From Crossiella sp. CA-258035 (lineage in GTDB: Bacteria > Actinomycetota > Actinomycetes > Mycobacteriales > Pseudonocardiaceae): a stretch of 64,000 bases of DNA. The first letter of the stretch is position 1; the number at the start of each line of letters is the position of its first letter. The translations under genes and the position numbers were made by a program. The notes beneath the pieces were generated by a model. That model worked only from the letters and a program-made list of their open reading frames with translations. It did not search any database and was not told the origin of the DNA. Of the stretch, positions 43,908 through 52,915 are shown piece after piece. The stretch spans positions 6,604,001-6,668,000 of the forward strand of contig NZ_CP116413.1 of NCBI RefSeq assembly GCF_030064675.1, written 5' to 3'.

Positions 43908-45128
43908 TCAGGGCTTGCGGAAGACCAATGCGGTGTTGTGGCCGCCAAAACCGAAGGAGTTCGACAATGCGGCGTTGATGGGCAGGTTGACCGGGGTGTC
44001 CCTGGTGACCTGGATCTGGAGATCGTCCTCCGGGTCCTCCAGGTTGCGGGTCGGCGGGGCCACGTCGTGGTGGATGGCCAGGACGGTGAACACCGCTTCC
44101 AGGGCGCCGGCCGCGCCGAGGAGGTGGCCGGTCATGGACTTGGTGGCCGAGACCAGGGGCTGGTCGCCGAAGACGTCGTAGATGGCCTTGGCCTCCAGCA
44201 TGTCGCCGCCCGGGGTGCCGGTGGAGTGGGCGTTGACGTGGTGGATGTCCTTGGCGGACAAGCCCGCTTCGCGCAGGGCCGTCTCCATGGCGCGGATCTG
44301 GCCGTCGCCCTGGGGGTGCAGGCCGACCATGTCGTAGGCGTCGGAGGTGATGGCGGCGCCGGCGAAGGTGGCGTACGGGGTGCGGCCCCTGGCGGCGGCG
44401 ACGTCGGCGCGTTCGATGACCAGGACGGCGGCGCCCTCGCCGAGGACGAAGCCGTCGCGGCCCTTGTCGTAGGGCCGGGAGGCGCGGTGCGGCTCGTCGT
44501 TGCGGGTGGACATGGCCTGGGCCTGGGCGAAACCCGCCATGGTCACCGAGCGGACGCAGGCCTCGGTGCCACCGGTGACCACGACGTCGGCGCGACCCAG
44601 CCGGATCAGGTCCAGGGCGTGGGCCAGGGCCTCGGCGCCGGTGGCGCAGGCGCTGGCCGGGCAGATGGCGCCGGCGCGGGCGTCCAGGTCGATGCTGACC
44701 GTGGCGGCAGCGCTGTTCGGCATGATCATCTGGACCATGCGCGGGGAGACCCGGCGGTAGCCGCGGCCGAGGAGCGCGTCGTAGTTGTCCAGCAGGGTGC
44801 CGACACCGCCGATGCCGGTGCCCAGGACGACCGCGACCCGGTTCGGGTCGACCGCGCCCTTCTCCAGGCCGGCGTCGGCCCACGCCTGGCGGGCGGCGAC
44901 CAGGGCGGCCTGGGTGCACCGGTCCATCCGGCGGGCCTGCACGCGTTCGAGCTGACTGGCCGGGTCGACCGCCATCCGGGCGGCGAGCCGGGCGGGCAGT
45001 TCCCGCGCCCAGTCGTCGGTGAGCGTCTCGACCCCGGACTGGCCAGCCAGCAGCGCGGACCAGGTGTCGGCCGTGGTGCCGCCCAGGGGGCTCAACGTGC
45101 CGAGCCCGGTGATCACAACCTCGGTCAT
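43908..45128 (-). CDS. Beta-ketoacyl-ACP synthase II (FabF-like)
   Basis: A 406-residue condensing enzyme joining an acyl-thioester to malonyl-ACP. Active-site triad: Cys161 (PASACATG), His301 (NAHSTGTP), His335 (TGHLLGAAG), with Lys330. The terminal GFGGHN glycine loop is present. It could serve fatty-acid or specialised metabolism; no ACP, reductase or malonyl-transferase is adjacent. Its ATG overlaps the stop of the Fe-S protein gene by 1 nt (TGATG), so the two are translationally coupled. Confidence 0.93.
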   Translation of the reverse strand: MTEVVITGLGTLSPLGGTTADTWSALLAGQSGVETLTDDWARELPARLAARMAVDPASQLERVQARRMDRCTQAALVAARQAWADAGLEKGAVDPNRVAVVLGTGIGGVGTLLDNYDALLGRGYRRVSPRMVQMIMPNSAAATVSIDLDARAGAICPASACATGAEALAHALDLIRLGRADVVVTGGTEACVRSVTMAGFAQAQAMSTRNDEPHRASRPYDKGRDGFVLGEGAAVLVIERADVAAARGRTPYATFAGAAITSDAYDMVGLHPQGDGQIRAMETALREAGLSAKDIHHVNAHSTGTPGGDMLEAKAIYDVFGDQPLVSATKSMTGHLLGAAGALEAVFTVLAIHHDVAPPTRNLEDPEDDLQIQVTRDTPVNLPINAALSNSFGFGGHNTALVFRKP

Positions 45129-46198
45129 CAACCGTCCTTCTCTTCCTGCCGCGGCCTGGTGACGGGCAGTCCGTTGCCGACCACCTTCACCGGCTTGTGC
45201 GGGAACCGACGTCGGGCGTAGTCCCCGGCTGGTGAGCCGGGAGTGACGTAGAGCGTTTCCACCTTGTCCTGCAAGGGCTTCACCACGGTGTTCATGAAGT
45301 CCTTCCGATCGGCGAGGTAGGGCTCGAGTACATCCTCCCCTGCCGGGCAGACGGCCAGGCAGTAGGCCGCCTTGTAGTTGGGCTTGAAGGCCAGGCTCTG
45401 CCACATGGAAGCGCTCTCACCCGGGCTGACCCGGGCCCGGTACTCCTCGGCGTCGGCACTCTCCGCGATCGTCTCCACCCAGTCGGTGAAGCCACCCATG
45501 AACTCTCGGTAGTTGTGCGTGGCGCAGGCGCGGAAGTCGAACTCCCCGTTCTTGCCGATTGCCCCGACCGGGCAAGCCGCGACGCACAGCTTGCACTCCA
45601 GGCAGGGGTTGTAGTCCAGCTCAACCCCGTACGCGCTGACCTCGGCGTCCACCAGCAGGGTGGCCAGCAGGACGAAGCTGCCGAAGCGTGGGTGGATGAC
45701 GTTGCGGTGGATGCCCATGGCACCCAGGCCCGCGGCCACCGCGACCGGCTTGTGCGCCACCACCCAGATCCGGCCGGGGTAGTTCTCCATCTCCATCGGG
45801 AAGGTGGCGGAGGGGTTGAGTGCGCGGTGCCCGGCGTCCTCCAGGGCGCGGACGATGGTGCGCGCGGCCTCGTTGATGATCTCGCCGGTGCGGTGGAACT
45901 CCTGGTTGGCGACGCTGCGCGCGGGTGAGCGGACGTTGTCCCGGTTCATCCGCACCACCAGCGAGACCAGGCTCCGAGTGCCGGGCAGGGCGTGCAGCGC
46001 GGGCTCGCGTTCACCGGTCAGGTCCGGATGGTCGAGGGGGACCACGCCCATGTCGTCGGCGCCCGCGGCCAGGCAGAGCTCGCGCAGCCAGGCCGCGTCG
46101 ATGACCCGGGGTTCGCGGGGACCGGTCGCAGCCTGCCGCTCGCGGACCGCGCGGACCGACGGGTGGCCGGCCAGCCGGGCCGGAAGTCTTGCCATCAC
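45128..46198 (-). CDS. QueG-like 4Fe-4S reductase-type protein
   Basis: A 356-residue protein related to epoxyqueuosine reductase/reductive-dehalogenase-type Fe-S enzymes. The middle (HKPVAVAAGLGAMGIHRN, FGSFVLLATLL) matches the cobalamin-fold region of QueG. It is followed by two ferredoxin motifs, CLECKLCVAACP and CLAVCPAGE, with an extra Cys (RACATHNYREF). The length and C-terminal extension differ from true QueG, so queuosine function is not claimed. It is first in a two-gene operon with the ketosynthase and divergent from a WYL regulator. Confidence 0.8.
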   Translation of the reverse strand: MMARLPARLAGHPSVRAVRERQAATGPREPRVIDAAWLRELCLAAGADDMGVVPLDHPDLTGEREPALHALPGTRSLVSLVVRMNRDNVRSPARSVANQEFHRTGEIINEAARTIVRALEDAGHRALNPSATFPMEMENYPGRIWVVAHKPVAVAAGLGAMGIHRNVIHPRFGSFVLLATLLVDAEVSAYGVELDYNPCLECKLCVAACPVGAIGKNGEFDFRACATHNYREFMGGFTDWVETIAESADAEEYRARVSPGESASMWQSLAFKPNYKAAYCLAVCPAGEDVLEPYLADRKDFMNTVVKPLQDKVETLYVTPGSPAGDYARRRFPHKPVKVVGNGLPVTRPRQEEKDG

Positions 46199-46223
46199 AC
46201 GCTCCTGAGGTCAGATGGAAAAG

Positions 46224-46252
46224 CAAACTCACCATGTCATCCGGTGAGTTTG
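46224..46252. promoter_or_regulatory. Operator dyad between WYL regulator and Fe-S/ketosynthase operon
   Basis: CAAACTCACC (46224-46233) and GGTGAGTTTG (46243-46252) are a perfect 10-bp inverted repeat with a 9-bp spacer, about two turns centre to centre. It is 26 bp from the Fe-S gene start and 37 bp from the WYL gene start, so it probably overlaps both promoters. Confidence 0.75.
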
Positions 46253-46288
46253 AAATCAAGACTTACTTGGTCGCGGCAGAATGGGACG

Positions 46289-47272
46289 GTGAAGGAGACC
46301 TCGGCGCGGCTGCTCCGGCTGCTGACCCTGCTGCAGATGCGACGCGAGTGGTCGGGTTCGGAGCTGGCCGAGCGGCTGGGCGTGACCGGTCGCACGGTGC
46401 GGCGGGACGTCGAGAAGCTGCGGGACCTGGACTACCCGGTCGAGTCGACCAAGGGCATCGCCGGTGGTTACCGGCTGGGCGCGGGGGCGGACCTGCCGCC
46501 GCTGCTGCTCGACGACGAGGAAGCGGTGGCGGTGGCGATCGGGCTGCGCACCGCGACCAACGGCAGCGTCGAGGGCATCGGCGAGGCTTCGCTGCGGGCG
46601 CTGGTGAAGCTGGAACAGGTGCTGCCGTCACGGTTGCGGCACCGGGTGGCGGCGTTGCAGATCTCGACCGTGCCGAGCCGGTCCTCGATGCCGACGGTGG
46701 CCGCGGACACGCTGACCGCGATCGCCGCGGCCTGCCGGGACCACCAGCGGCTGCGGTTCGACTACCGCAACCACGACGGCACCGAGAGCCTGCGCGAGAC
46801 CGAGCCGCACCGCCTGGTCACCTGGGGCCGCCGCTGGTACCTGGTGGCCTGGGACGTGCACCGGTCGGACTGGCGGACCTTCCGGGTGGACCGGTTGCGG
46901 CCGAGGGTGCCGACCGGTCCCCGGTTCACCCCGCGCGAGCTGCCCACCGACGACGCGGGGGCGTTCGTGGCCGAGCGGGTGGCCCGGTTGTGGCAGTACC
47001 AGTCCACGGTGCGGCTGCCGGTGCCCGCGGACGCGTCGGAGGCGCAGAACTTCGCCGGAATCGGGCGGGTGGAGCCGGAGGGGCCGGAGAGCTGCCTGCT
47101 GCACGTGGGCGCGACGGATGTGCGGCAGCTGGCGTGGATGCTGGGGGCGATGGAGATCGAGTTCGAGGTGGTGGACGCGCCGGAGCTGGCCGCGAACCTG
47201 CTGGCGATGGCGGAGCGGTTGCAGCGAGCGGTGCCCGAGGCGGCGCGGGGGCAGGCGCGGGCGAGCGACTAG
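46289..47272 (+). CDS. WYL-domain transcriptional regulator (YafY type)
   Basis: A 327-residue regulator. N-terminal HTH: RREWSGSELAERLGVTGRTV, then RRDVEKLRDLDYPVES. WYL domain: RLVTWGRRWYLVAWDVHRSD followed by WRTFRVDRLRPRVPTG. A WCX-like C-terminal domain follows. WYL proteins sense nucleic-acid or small ligands and act as repressors or activators. GTG 46289 gives the standard start VKETSARLLRLL. It most likely acts on the perfect dyad just upstream and controls the divergent operon. Confidence 0.92.
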   Translation: MKETSARLLRLLTLLQMRREWSGSELAERLGVTGRTVRRDVEKLRDLDYPVESTKGIAGGYRLGAGADLPPLLLDDEEAVAVAIGLRTATNGSVEGIGEASLRALVKLEQVLPSRLRHRVAALQISTVPSRSSMPTVAADTLTAIAAACRDHQRLRFDYRNHDGTESLRETEPHRLVTWGRRWYLVAWDVHRSDWRTFRVDRLRPRVPTGPRFTPRELPTDDAGAFVAERVARLWQYQSTVRLPVPADASEAQNFAGIGRVEPEGPESCLLHVGATDVRQLAWMLGAMEIEFEVVDAPELAANLLAMAERLQRAVPEAARGQARASD

Positions 47273-47530
47273 CGGCCGCGCGGGAAGGATGCGGGCGCGG
47301 CGGCCAGGGGCGGCGGGCAACGCGGGTGCGGTGGCTAGGCAGGCGGGCGAGGGCGGGCGCGCGGGGCTACGGGGGGCCAAGGGCGTTGCGGGTGAACGCT
47401 GGTGCGACGACTGGAGGCGGCCGGACGTGCGCGGGCGCGGCGGCGAGGGGCAGTGCGGTGGGAAGGCGGCGCGGGCGAAGGCGTGTGGCAGGCAGGGTGG
47501 TGGAGCGGGAGTTCAGCGGGGTGGGGTGGG

Positions 47531-47836
47531 TCAGCTCAGGCGACGGCGCTGGGCGCGGGTGGTCCAGTGGTGGGCTCGGCGGACGCGTTCGCGGTAGGCG
47601 GTGACGGCCCAGCCCAGGCCGAACAGGGCCACGAACAGCAGGGGCAGGGACAGGGTTGCCATGGCGATGAGGAAGGCCGTGGCGGCGAGGAGGCCGGTGG
47701 CGATGACCGGCCAGCGGCGGTCGTCGCTGGGCGGGGCTGGACGGCCGGCGCGCAGGCCCTCGGCGAAGACGGGGTCTTCGGCTTCCAGCTGGCTCGCCAG
47801 TTCCTCCAGCCGGCGGCGGTCACCCTGACTGAGCAT
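47531..47836 (-). CDS. DUF3040 membrane protein
   Basis: A 101-residue protein typical of actinobacterial DUF3040: acidic/basic N-terminus MLSQGDRRRLEELASQLEAE, DPVFAEGLR, then two closely spaced TM helices (about residues 42-58 and 60-80), and a basic tail. Function unknown; in relatives it is often near cell-division or envelope genes. ATG 47836 gives the family's standard start. The 258 bp to the WYL gene are G-rich with no gene. Confidence 0.9.
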   Translation of the reverse strand: MLSQGDRRRLEELASQLEAEDPVFAEGLRAGRPAPPSDDRRWPVIATGLLAATAFLIAMATLSLPLLFVALFGLGWAVTAYRERVRRAHHWTTRAQRRRLS

Positions 47837-47914
47837 GGCGGTCCTCCCGCTTGTGCGTCTGGTTTCCGCCGTGCGGGGCGGGCGCTGGGACGGCAGCGCA
47901 GGTACCGGATTTCC

Positions 47915-47992
47915 GCTACCGGGTCTGGTCAAACGCGGGGGTGGGGCTCGTCAGACGTGGGGGCGGGCCTTGTCAGATGCGGCGGCGGCCGG
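47915..47992. repeat. Short direct repeats at the 3' end of the HAD gene
   Basis: GTCAAACGCGGGGGTGGGG, GTCAGACGTGGGGGCGGG and GTCAGATGCGGCGGCGG follow one another about 22-24 bp apart. The third copy contains the stop codon of the HAD gene (47973). It looks like tandem duplication with drift. Confidence 0.4.
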
Positions 47993-48803
47993 CCACAACG
48001 GCGGTGATCGCGGCGGCCAGGGCGCAGGTGGCCAGGATGGTGGGGAGGCCGATCTTGATCGCTTTGCGGCCGGTGCGGAAGTCGCGGATCTCCCAGCCTC
48101 TCGTGCGGGCGATCTCGCGCAGGCCGGAGTCGGGGTTGACCGCGATGGCGGTGCCCACCGCGGAGAGCATCGGCAGGTCGTTGTGCGAGTCGGAGTAGGC
48201 CACGCAGTTGGCCAGGTTCAGGCCCTCCCGCTCGGCCAGCACGCGCAGCGCGTCGGCCTTGGCCTGGCCGTGCATCAGGCCGCCGACGAGCCTGCCGGTG
48301 TAGACGCCGTTCTCGCGTTCGCCGACGGTGCCCAGCGCGCCGGTCAGGCCCAGGCGGCGGGCGATGATCTCGGCGAGCTCGACCGGGGCGGCGGTGACCA
48401 GCCAGACCCGTTGGCCCGCGGCCAGGTGCAGCTGGGCCAGGGAACGGGTGCCGGGCCAGACGCGGGAGGCGATGCGGGAGTCGAAGATCTCCTCGCACAG
48501 GGCGGCCAGCTCGTCGGTGCGGCGACCGGCGACGAAGGAGAGGAGCTGTTCTCGGCTGTCCTCGATGCCCTGGTGGTCTTCGCGGCCCAGCACCCGGAAC
48601 TTGACCTGTTTCCAGGCGAAGCCCAGCAGGTCGGCGGTGCGGAAGAACTTGCGCTCGACCAGGCCGCGGGCCAGGTGGAAGATCGAGGCGCCCATGATCA
48701 TGGTGTTGTCCACGTCGAAGAAGGCGGCCGCGGTGGGATCGGGGGCGGGCATCCGCTCGACCACCGTCTCGGTCATGCTGCCGACTTGCCGTCGCACCGA
48801 CAC
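47973..48803 (-). CDS. HAD-IB family phosphatase with C-terminal TM helix
   Basis: A 276-residue SerB/IB-type HAD hydrolase. Motif I FFDVDNTMIMG (nucleophile Asp, DxDxT-like), motif II LVTAAP, motif III GQAKADALRVL, motif IV YSDSHNDLPML. A hydrophobic helix near the end (LPTILATCALAAAITAVVA) anchors it to the membrane, as in actinobacterial relatives tied to lipid or phosphoserine-like metabolism. I start at GTG 48803, with AGGAG 5 nt upstream; ATG 48776 is the alternative. 66 bp separate it from the upstream ABC exporter. Confidence 0.9.
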   Translation of the reverse strand: MSVRRQVGSMTETVVERMPAPDPTAAAFFDVDNTMIMGASIFHLARGLVERKFFRTADLLGFAWKQVKFRVLGREDHQGIEDSREQLLSFVAGRRTDELAALCEEIFDSRIASRVWPGTRSLAQLHLAAGQRVWLVTAAPVELAEIIARRLGLTGALGTVGERENGVYTGRLVGGLMHGQAKADALRVLAEREGLNLANCVAYSDSHNDLPMLSAVGTAIAVNPDSGLREIARTRGWEIRDFRTGRKAIKIGLPTILATCALAAAITAVVAGRRRI

Positions 48804-48869
48804 CAGAACTCCTTTGTCCCCAACGTCCGCTCGCGGCGCCGCGTCCGGCGGCGCCGCGAGGCGTACAGG

Positions 48870-50750
48870 CTATCCAGCGATCACGGATTCCTTGCTGTCC
48901 GCGAACTGCGTGTTGTACAGCTCGGCGTAGCGGCCGCCCTTGGCCAGCAGCGCCTCGTGGGTGCCGCGCTCGACCACCTCGCCGTTCTCCACCACCAGGA
49001 TCAGGTTCGCCGCCCTGATGGTGGACAGCCGGTGCGCGATGACCAGCGAGGTCCGGCCGGCCAGCGCCTCCACCAGCGCCTCCTGCACCGCGGCCTCCGA
49101 GCTGGAGTCCAGGTGCGCGGTGGCCTCGTCCAGGATCACCACGCGTGGCTGGGCCAGCAGCAGGCGGGCGATGGTCAGCCGCTGTCGCTCACCGCCGGAG
49201 AGCCGGTAGCCGCGCTCCCCCACCACGGTGTCCAGGCCATCCGGCAGCGAGGCCACCAGCTCGTCGAGGCGGGCGCGGCGCAGCGCGTCCCACAGGTCCT
49301 CATCGCTGGCGCCGGGCCGGGCCAGCCGCAGGTTCGCGCCGATGCTCTCGTGGAAGAGGTGGCCGTCCTGGGTGACCATGCCGACGGTGTCCCTGATCGC
49401 GTCGAAGGACAGGTCGCGCACGTCCACGCCGCCGAGCCGGATGCTGCCGGAGTCCGCGTCGTAGAGCCGCGGGGTCAGCGAGGCCAGGGTGGACTTGCCC
49501 GCGCCGGAGGAGCCGACCAAGGCGATCAGCTGACCGGGTTCGGCCCGGAAGGACACCCCGCGCAACACCTCCTCGCCGCCGCGACTGTCCAAAGTGGCCA
49601 CTTCCTCCAGCGAGGCGAGGGAGACCTTGTCCGCGGCCGGGTAGCTGAAGCGGACGTCGTCGAACTCCACCGACACCGGACCCTCCGGCACCTCGCGGGC
49701 GTCCGGCTTCTCCTCGATCAGCGGCTTGAGGTCGAGCACCTCGAACACCCGGTCGAAGCTGACCAGCGCGGTCATCACGTCCAGCCGGGCCCCGGCCAGC
49801 GCGGTCAGCGGCGAGTACAGCCGGGTGATCAGCAGCGCCAGGGTGACCACGGTGCCGGCCTCCAGCTGGCCGGTCAGCGCGAAGTAGCCGCCGAGGCCGT
49901 AGACCAGGGCCAGGGCCAGCGCGGAGACCAGGCCCAGCGCGACCATGAACACCCACTGCCGCACCGCGGTGCGCACGCCGATGTCGCGCACCCGCTGGGC
50001 CCGCGCGCCGAACTCGGCCTCCTCGTCGGCCGGCCTGCCGAACAGCTTGATCAGGGTGGCGCCCGGCGCGGAGAACCGCTCGGTCATCTGGGTGGTCATC
50101 GCCGAGTTGAGGTTGGCCGACTCGCGTTCCATCCCGGCCAGCCGCCGCCCGACCCGCCGGGCCGGGATCACGAAGACCGGCAACAGGATCAGCGCGAGCA
50201 GGGTGACCTGCCAGGACAGGCTGACCATGACCGCCACGGCCAGCACCAGCGCGATGATGTTGGTGACCACGCCGGAGAGCGTGCTGGAGAAGGCGCGCTG
50301 GGCGGCGATCACGTCGTTGTTGAGGCGGCTGACCAGCGCGCCGGTGCGGGTGCGGGTGAAGAAGGCCACCGGCATCCGCTGCACGTGCGCGAACACCGAC
50401 TCGCGCAGCCGCAGGATCAGGTCCTCGCCGACCCTGGAGGACTGCCAGCGCTCGGCCATGCTCAGCCCGGCCTCCACCACCGCGATCCCGGCGATGAGCA
50501 CCGAGAGCCAGACCACGGTGTCCACCGGCTGCTTGTTCACGATCGCCTCGACCACCCAGCCCGCCAGCACCGGTGTGGCCACCGCGAGCACCGCGGCCAG
50601 CGCGCTGAGCACCAGCAGGACGGCCACCGCGCGGTACTGCGGCTTGGCGAAGCGGGCGATGCGGCGCAGGGTGGCACGGGTGACCGTGCGCCCTGACTTG
50701 TCCTGCATCGCGCTTTCCAGCGCCATCCAGGCGTTCATGTCGATGTCCAT
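48870..50750 (-). CDS. ABC exporter (fused permease and ATPase)
   Basis: A 626-residue half-transporter of the MsbA/multidrug type. Six TM helices in residues ~35-330, then the nucleotide-binding domain: Walker A GSSGAGKST, Q-loop VTQDGHLFHES, signature LSGGERQRL, Walker B VVILDEATAHLD, H-loop IAHRLST. It works as a dimer, exporting a lipid, drug or peptide. An insert SLASLEEVATLDSRGGEE precedes Walker A, a modest family variation. The start at 50750 has GGGGAG upstream. It is upstream of the HAD gene on the same strand. Confidence 0.93.
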   Translation of the reverse strand: MDIDMNAWMALESAMQDKSGRTVTRATLRRIARFAKPQYRAVAVLLVLSALAAVLAVATPVLAGWVVEAIVNKQPVDTVVWLSVLIAGIAVVEAGLSMAERWQSSRVGEDLILRLRESVFAHVQRMPVAFFTRTRTGALVSRLNNDVIAAQRAFSSTLSGVVTNIIALVLAVAVMVSLSWQVTLLALILLPVFVIPARRVGRRLAGMERESANLNSAMTTQMTERFSAPGATLIKLFGRPADEEAEFGARAQRVRDIGVRTAVRQWVFMVALGLVSALALALVYGLGGYFALTGQLEAGTVVTLALLITRLYSPLTALAGARLDVMTALVSFDRVFEVLDLKPLIEEKPDAREVPEGPVSVEFDDVRFSYPAADKVSLASLEEVATLDSRGGEEVLRGVSFRAEPGQLIALVGSSGAGKSTLASLTPRLYDADSGSIRLGGVDVRDLSFDAIRDTVGMVTQDGHLFHESIGANLRLARPGASDEDLWDALRRARLDELVASLPDGLDTVVGERGYRLSGGERQRLTIARLLLAQPRVVILDEATAHLDSSSEAAVQEALVEALAGRTSLVIAHRLSTIRAANLILVVENGEVVERGTHEALLAKGGRYAELYNTQFADSKESVIAG

Positions 50751-50923
50751 GGCTCCCCACAGTGTCCGGGCCGGGGCGGTGCGTGAGGTGATGGTTGCGC
50801 ACACCCCCGACAAAGTCGGCGTGAACTTCTCGCCGTGGTCCTCGATGGACCGAAGTCGCTGATGAGGAGAGTGTGTTAGCTCTACGTAACTAGAGGTCAA
50901 GCGGCTGTGGCAGGCTGGTCCGC

Positions 50924-51289
50924 ATGGGACTGTTCACCGTGGCCGAGGCCAGGGCCGAGCTGGCCGCGCTGCTGCCGGTGCTGACCGAGGTCGTCGCGCT
51001 GCGCGCCGATGCCGCCGAGCTGGCCGTGGCGGTGGCGCCGGGTGGCGAGCCGAGTCCGCTGGGCGGACTGCCGGAGTTCAAGGCGGCGCAGGCGCGGCTG
51101 GACGAGCTGATGACCCAGGTCCAGCAGACCGGGGCGGAGCTGAAGGGGTTCGCGCCGCTGCTGGTGGACTTCCCGGCCGAGCTGGACAACGTGCCAGTGC
51201 TGCTGTGCTGGCTGGAGGGCGACACCGAGCTGCTCTGGTACCACCGGCGGGATCTGGGGTTCGCCGGGCGGCGACGCCTGCCGGAGTAG
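50924..51289 (+). CDS. DUF2203-family protein
   Basis: A 121-residue protein matching DUF2203: LFTVAEARAELAALLPVLTE at the start, a central coiled-coil (QARLDELMTQVQQTG), and the signature GFAPLLVDFPAEL, VPVLLCWLEGD, YHRRDLGFAGRR. Function unknown but widely conserved. Its TAG stop abuts the stop of the convergent small HTH gene (TAGCTA). Confidence 0.88.
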   Translation: MGLFTVAEARAELAALLPVLTEVVALRADAAELAVAVAPGGEPSPLGGLPEFKAAQARLDELMTQVQQTGAELKGFAPLLVDFPAELDNVPVLLCWLEGDTELLWYHRRDLGFAGRRRLPE

Positions 51290-51529
51290 CTAGTCGGCGC
51301 GGCGGCCGAACAGCGCGGTGCGGCCGTGCTTCTTGTGCACCGCCTGCTTGCTGACGCCCAGCGCCGCCGCCACCTCGGTCCAGGTCCGGCCCGCGACCCT
51401 GGCCCGGCGGACCAGCACGGCCTCCAGACGTTCCAGTTCGCGGCGCAGTTCCGCGGCGGCGGCGAGTCCCTCGATCGGGTCGTCCACGCCGGTCGCCCTG
51501 GTCAACGTCATCAACCGGTCCATCTCCAC
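51290..51529 (-). CDS. Small HTH protein
   Basis: A 79-residue protein with a helix ELRRELERLEAVLVRRARVA and a single HTH, TWTEVAAALGVSKQAVHKKHG. Such HTH-only proteins occur next to DUF2203 and Clp-type genes in actinobacteria. GTG 51529 has AGGA 7 nt upstream; ATG 51523 has no spacing. Probably a DNA-binding regulator of unknown target. Confidence 0.8.
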   Translation of the reverse strand: MEMDRLMTLTRATGVDDPIEGLAAAAELRRELERLEAVLVRRARVAGRTWTEVAAALGVSKQAVHKKHGRTALFGRRAD

Positions 51530-51655
51530 CTGGTCATCCTAGGTTGACACCCGGCAAGAAAGCGGATGCGGTATCACCGGATGTCTACAGCGTGTGGCAG
51601 GATCCCCTATTCGAGTGACACCCGAGGCTCCCGAAATGGCGGAAGAAGGAACCCG

Positions 51656-52153
51656 GTGACCCCACAGACTGCACAGGTCGACGACATCCAGCTAGTCGCG
51701 CTCCCCACCGCGGTGAACTGCGCCGACCTGTTCGCTCAGTTCACCCTGCGCGAGTGGTCCCTGCGGCCGCTGTTGGAGGAGGCCTCCACCGCGGCGGGCC
51801 AACTGGTGGCCGCGGTGGTGGAAAGCGCTGACCCGAAGCGGCCCGGCATGCTGACCGTGCGCCTGCGGGTCAGCGGGGACAGCCTGGTGATCGAGGTGGC
51901 CGACGGCCGCCCGGCCGAGGCGACCCCCGACATGGAGGGCCCGAACCTGGGCGTGGTGGCCCTGGACCGGGGCCGGATGCTGTGGTGCGAGCTGCCACTG
52001 CCGGGCGGGGTGACCGCCGAGGCGGTGCCGCTGCCGCGCCGGGAGCGCAGGCGCTCGCCCGAGGCCGAGCGGCTGGCCAACGACCCGCACGAGGTCGACC
52101 CCGAGGTGATGGAACGGCTCCTGACCGGGTTGAGCCGGGTCCAGCGCAACTGA
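51656..52153 (+). CDS. ATP-binding/anti-sigma-like protein (degenerate HATPase)
   Basis: A 165-residue protein of the RsbW/SpoIIAB-like class seen by the hundred in Streptomyces relatives. LVALPTAVNCADLFAQFTLR, WSLRPLLEEASTAAGQLVAA (N-box position, but without the Asn-Asp signature), LTVRLRVSGDSLVIEVAD (G1 position) and LGVVALDRGRMLWCELPL. ATP-binding residues are weak, so it may be a partner-binding rather than kinase domain. GTG 51656 has GGAAGAAGG upstream. Confidence 0.65.
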   Translation: MTPQTAQVDDIQLVALPTAVNCADLFAQFTLREWSLRPLLEEASTAAGQLVAAVVESADPKRPGMLTVRLRVSGDSLVIEVADGRPAEATPDMEGPNLGVVALDRGRMLWCELPLPGGVTAEAVPLPRRERRRSPEAERLANDPHEVDPEVMERLLTGLSRVQRN

Positions 52154-52179
52154 ACGACATCGGTCCGGCGGCGCGGTAC

Positions 52180-52211
52180 GGGAGCTGGACGAGCGAACGC
52201 TCACAGCTCCC
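52180..52211. terminator. Hairpin terminator between convergent genes
   Basis: GGGAGCTG (52180-52187) pairs with CAGCTCCC (52204-52211), and GAGCG with CGCTC inside. The right arm lies in the last codons of the lipoprotein gene. Confidence 0.6.
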
Positions 52212-52779
52212 ATTCCCACAGCCCCTCGGCGTTGACGACCTTCGTTGCGTCATCCGGCAGGTAGACCTCGATCGCCCCGGCGTAAGTCTTGCCGGGCAGC
52301 CAGTTCTCGTCGCCGAACCCGATCCGGTCCTTCGTCGGCGCGCACTCCCAGCCCGTTGATGGATTGATCTGGCCCGAGGTCACGCCTTGGCGACTGATCG
52401 CCTGGAATTGGGTGAACCAACTCGAGGGCAGGTTGTCTACCCGGTACTCGGTGCCGGTCCGCACCTCGATCCACAGCAGCCGACGCTGGGTGCCTTCCGG
52501 CGGCGAGTCGCCTGGGTGGCCCCTGCCGACGCACTTGGTGACCTTGGTGATGGTGAAGCGCATCGTGCAGTCGTCCGGGCCGCTGCTCGGGCAACCGACG
52601 GAAGCGGTGTCGCCGACACGCCGGGACACCGGTTTCGGAGGCGCGGAGGTGGTGGTGGCCGGTGACGAGTGGGTCGTGGTGGTGCTGGTGACCGGTGACG
52701 GTTGATCGGCCGGCGGCGAACCCGCGCACGCGGTCAACGTGCACAGGACCGCGGCTGGCAACAGCAGGCGACGAGTCAT
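52201..52779 (-). CDS. Hypothetical lipoprotein
   Basis: A 192-residue surface lipoprotein. Signal MTRRLLLPAAVLCTLTAC has lipobox LTAC with Cys18. A Thr/Ser/Pro-rich linker (residues ~20-50) is followed by a beta-rich domain like DUF4352/telomeric-repeat-binding-like lipoproteins: DTASVGCPSS, CTMRFTITKVTKC, RRLLWIEVRTGTEY, WLPGKTYAGAIEVYLP. Two Cys pairs may form disulphides. Function unknown. Confidence 0.75.
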   Translation of the reverse strand: MTRRLLLPAAVLCTLTACAGSPPADQPSPVTSTTTTHSSPATTTSAPPKPVSRRVGDTASVGCPSSGPDDCTMRFTITKVTKCVGRGHPGDSPPEGTQRRLLWIEVRTGTEYRVDNLPSSWFTQFQAISRQGVTSGQINPSTGWECAPTKDRIGFGDENWLPGKTYAGAIEVYLPDDATKVVNAEGLWEWEL

Positions 52780-52915
52780 GTGGTGTACCTCCGATCAGCC
52801 AGTCGTCGCGGCGACAGTGCGGAGTGTTATCGGCCACGGCTTTCCGCGATCGGAATGTGATAGCGAACGGCCCGGGTCGCGAGGTGCGACCCGGACCGTT
52901 GCGGCTACTGGTGAG

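Noticed and set aside
47835-50696. 953-codon plus-strand open frame opposite the ABC exporter
   Set aside because: Shadow of the HAD and ABC exporter genes; no domain, and codon usage fits the opposite strand.
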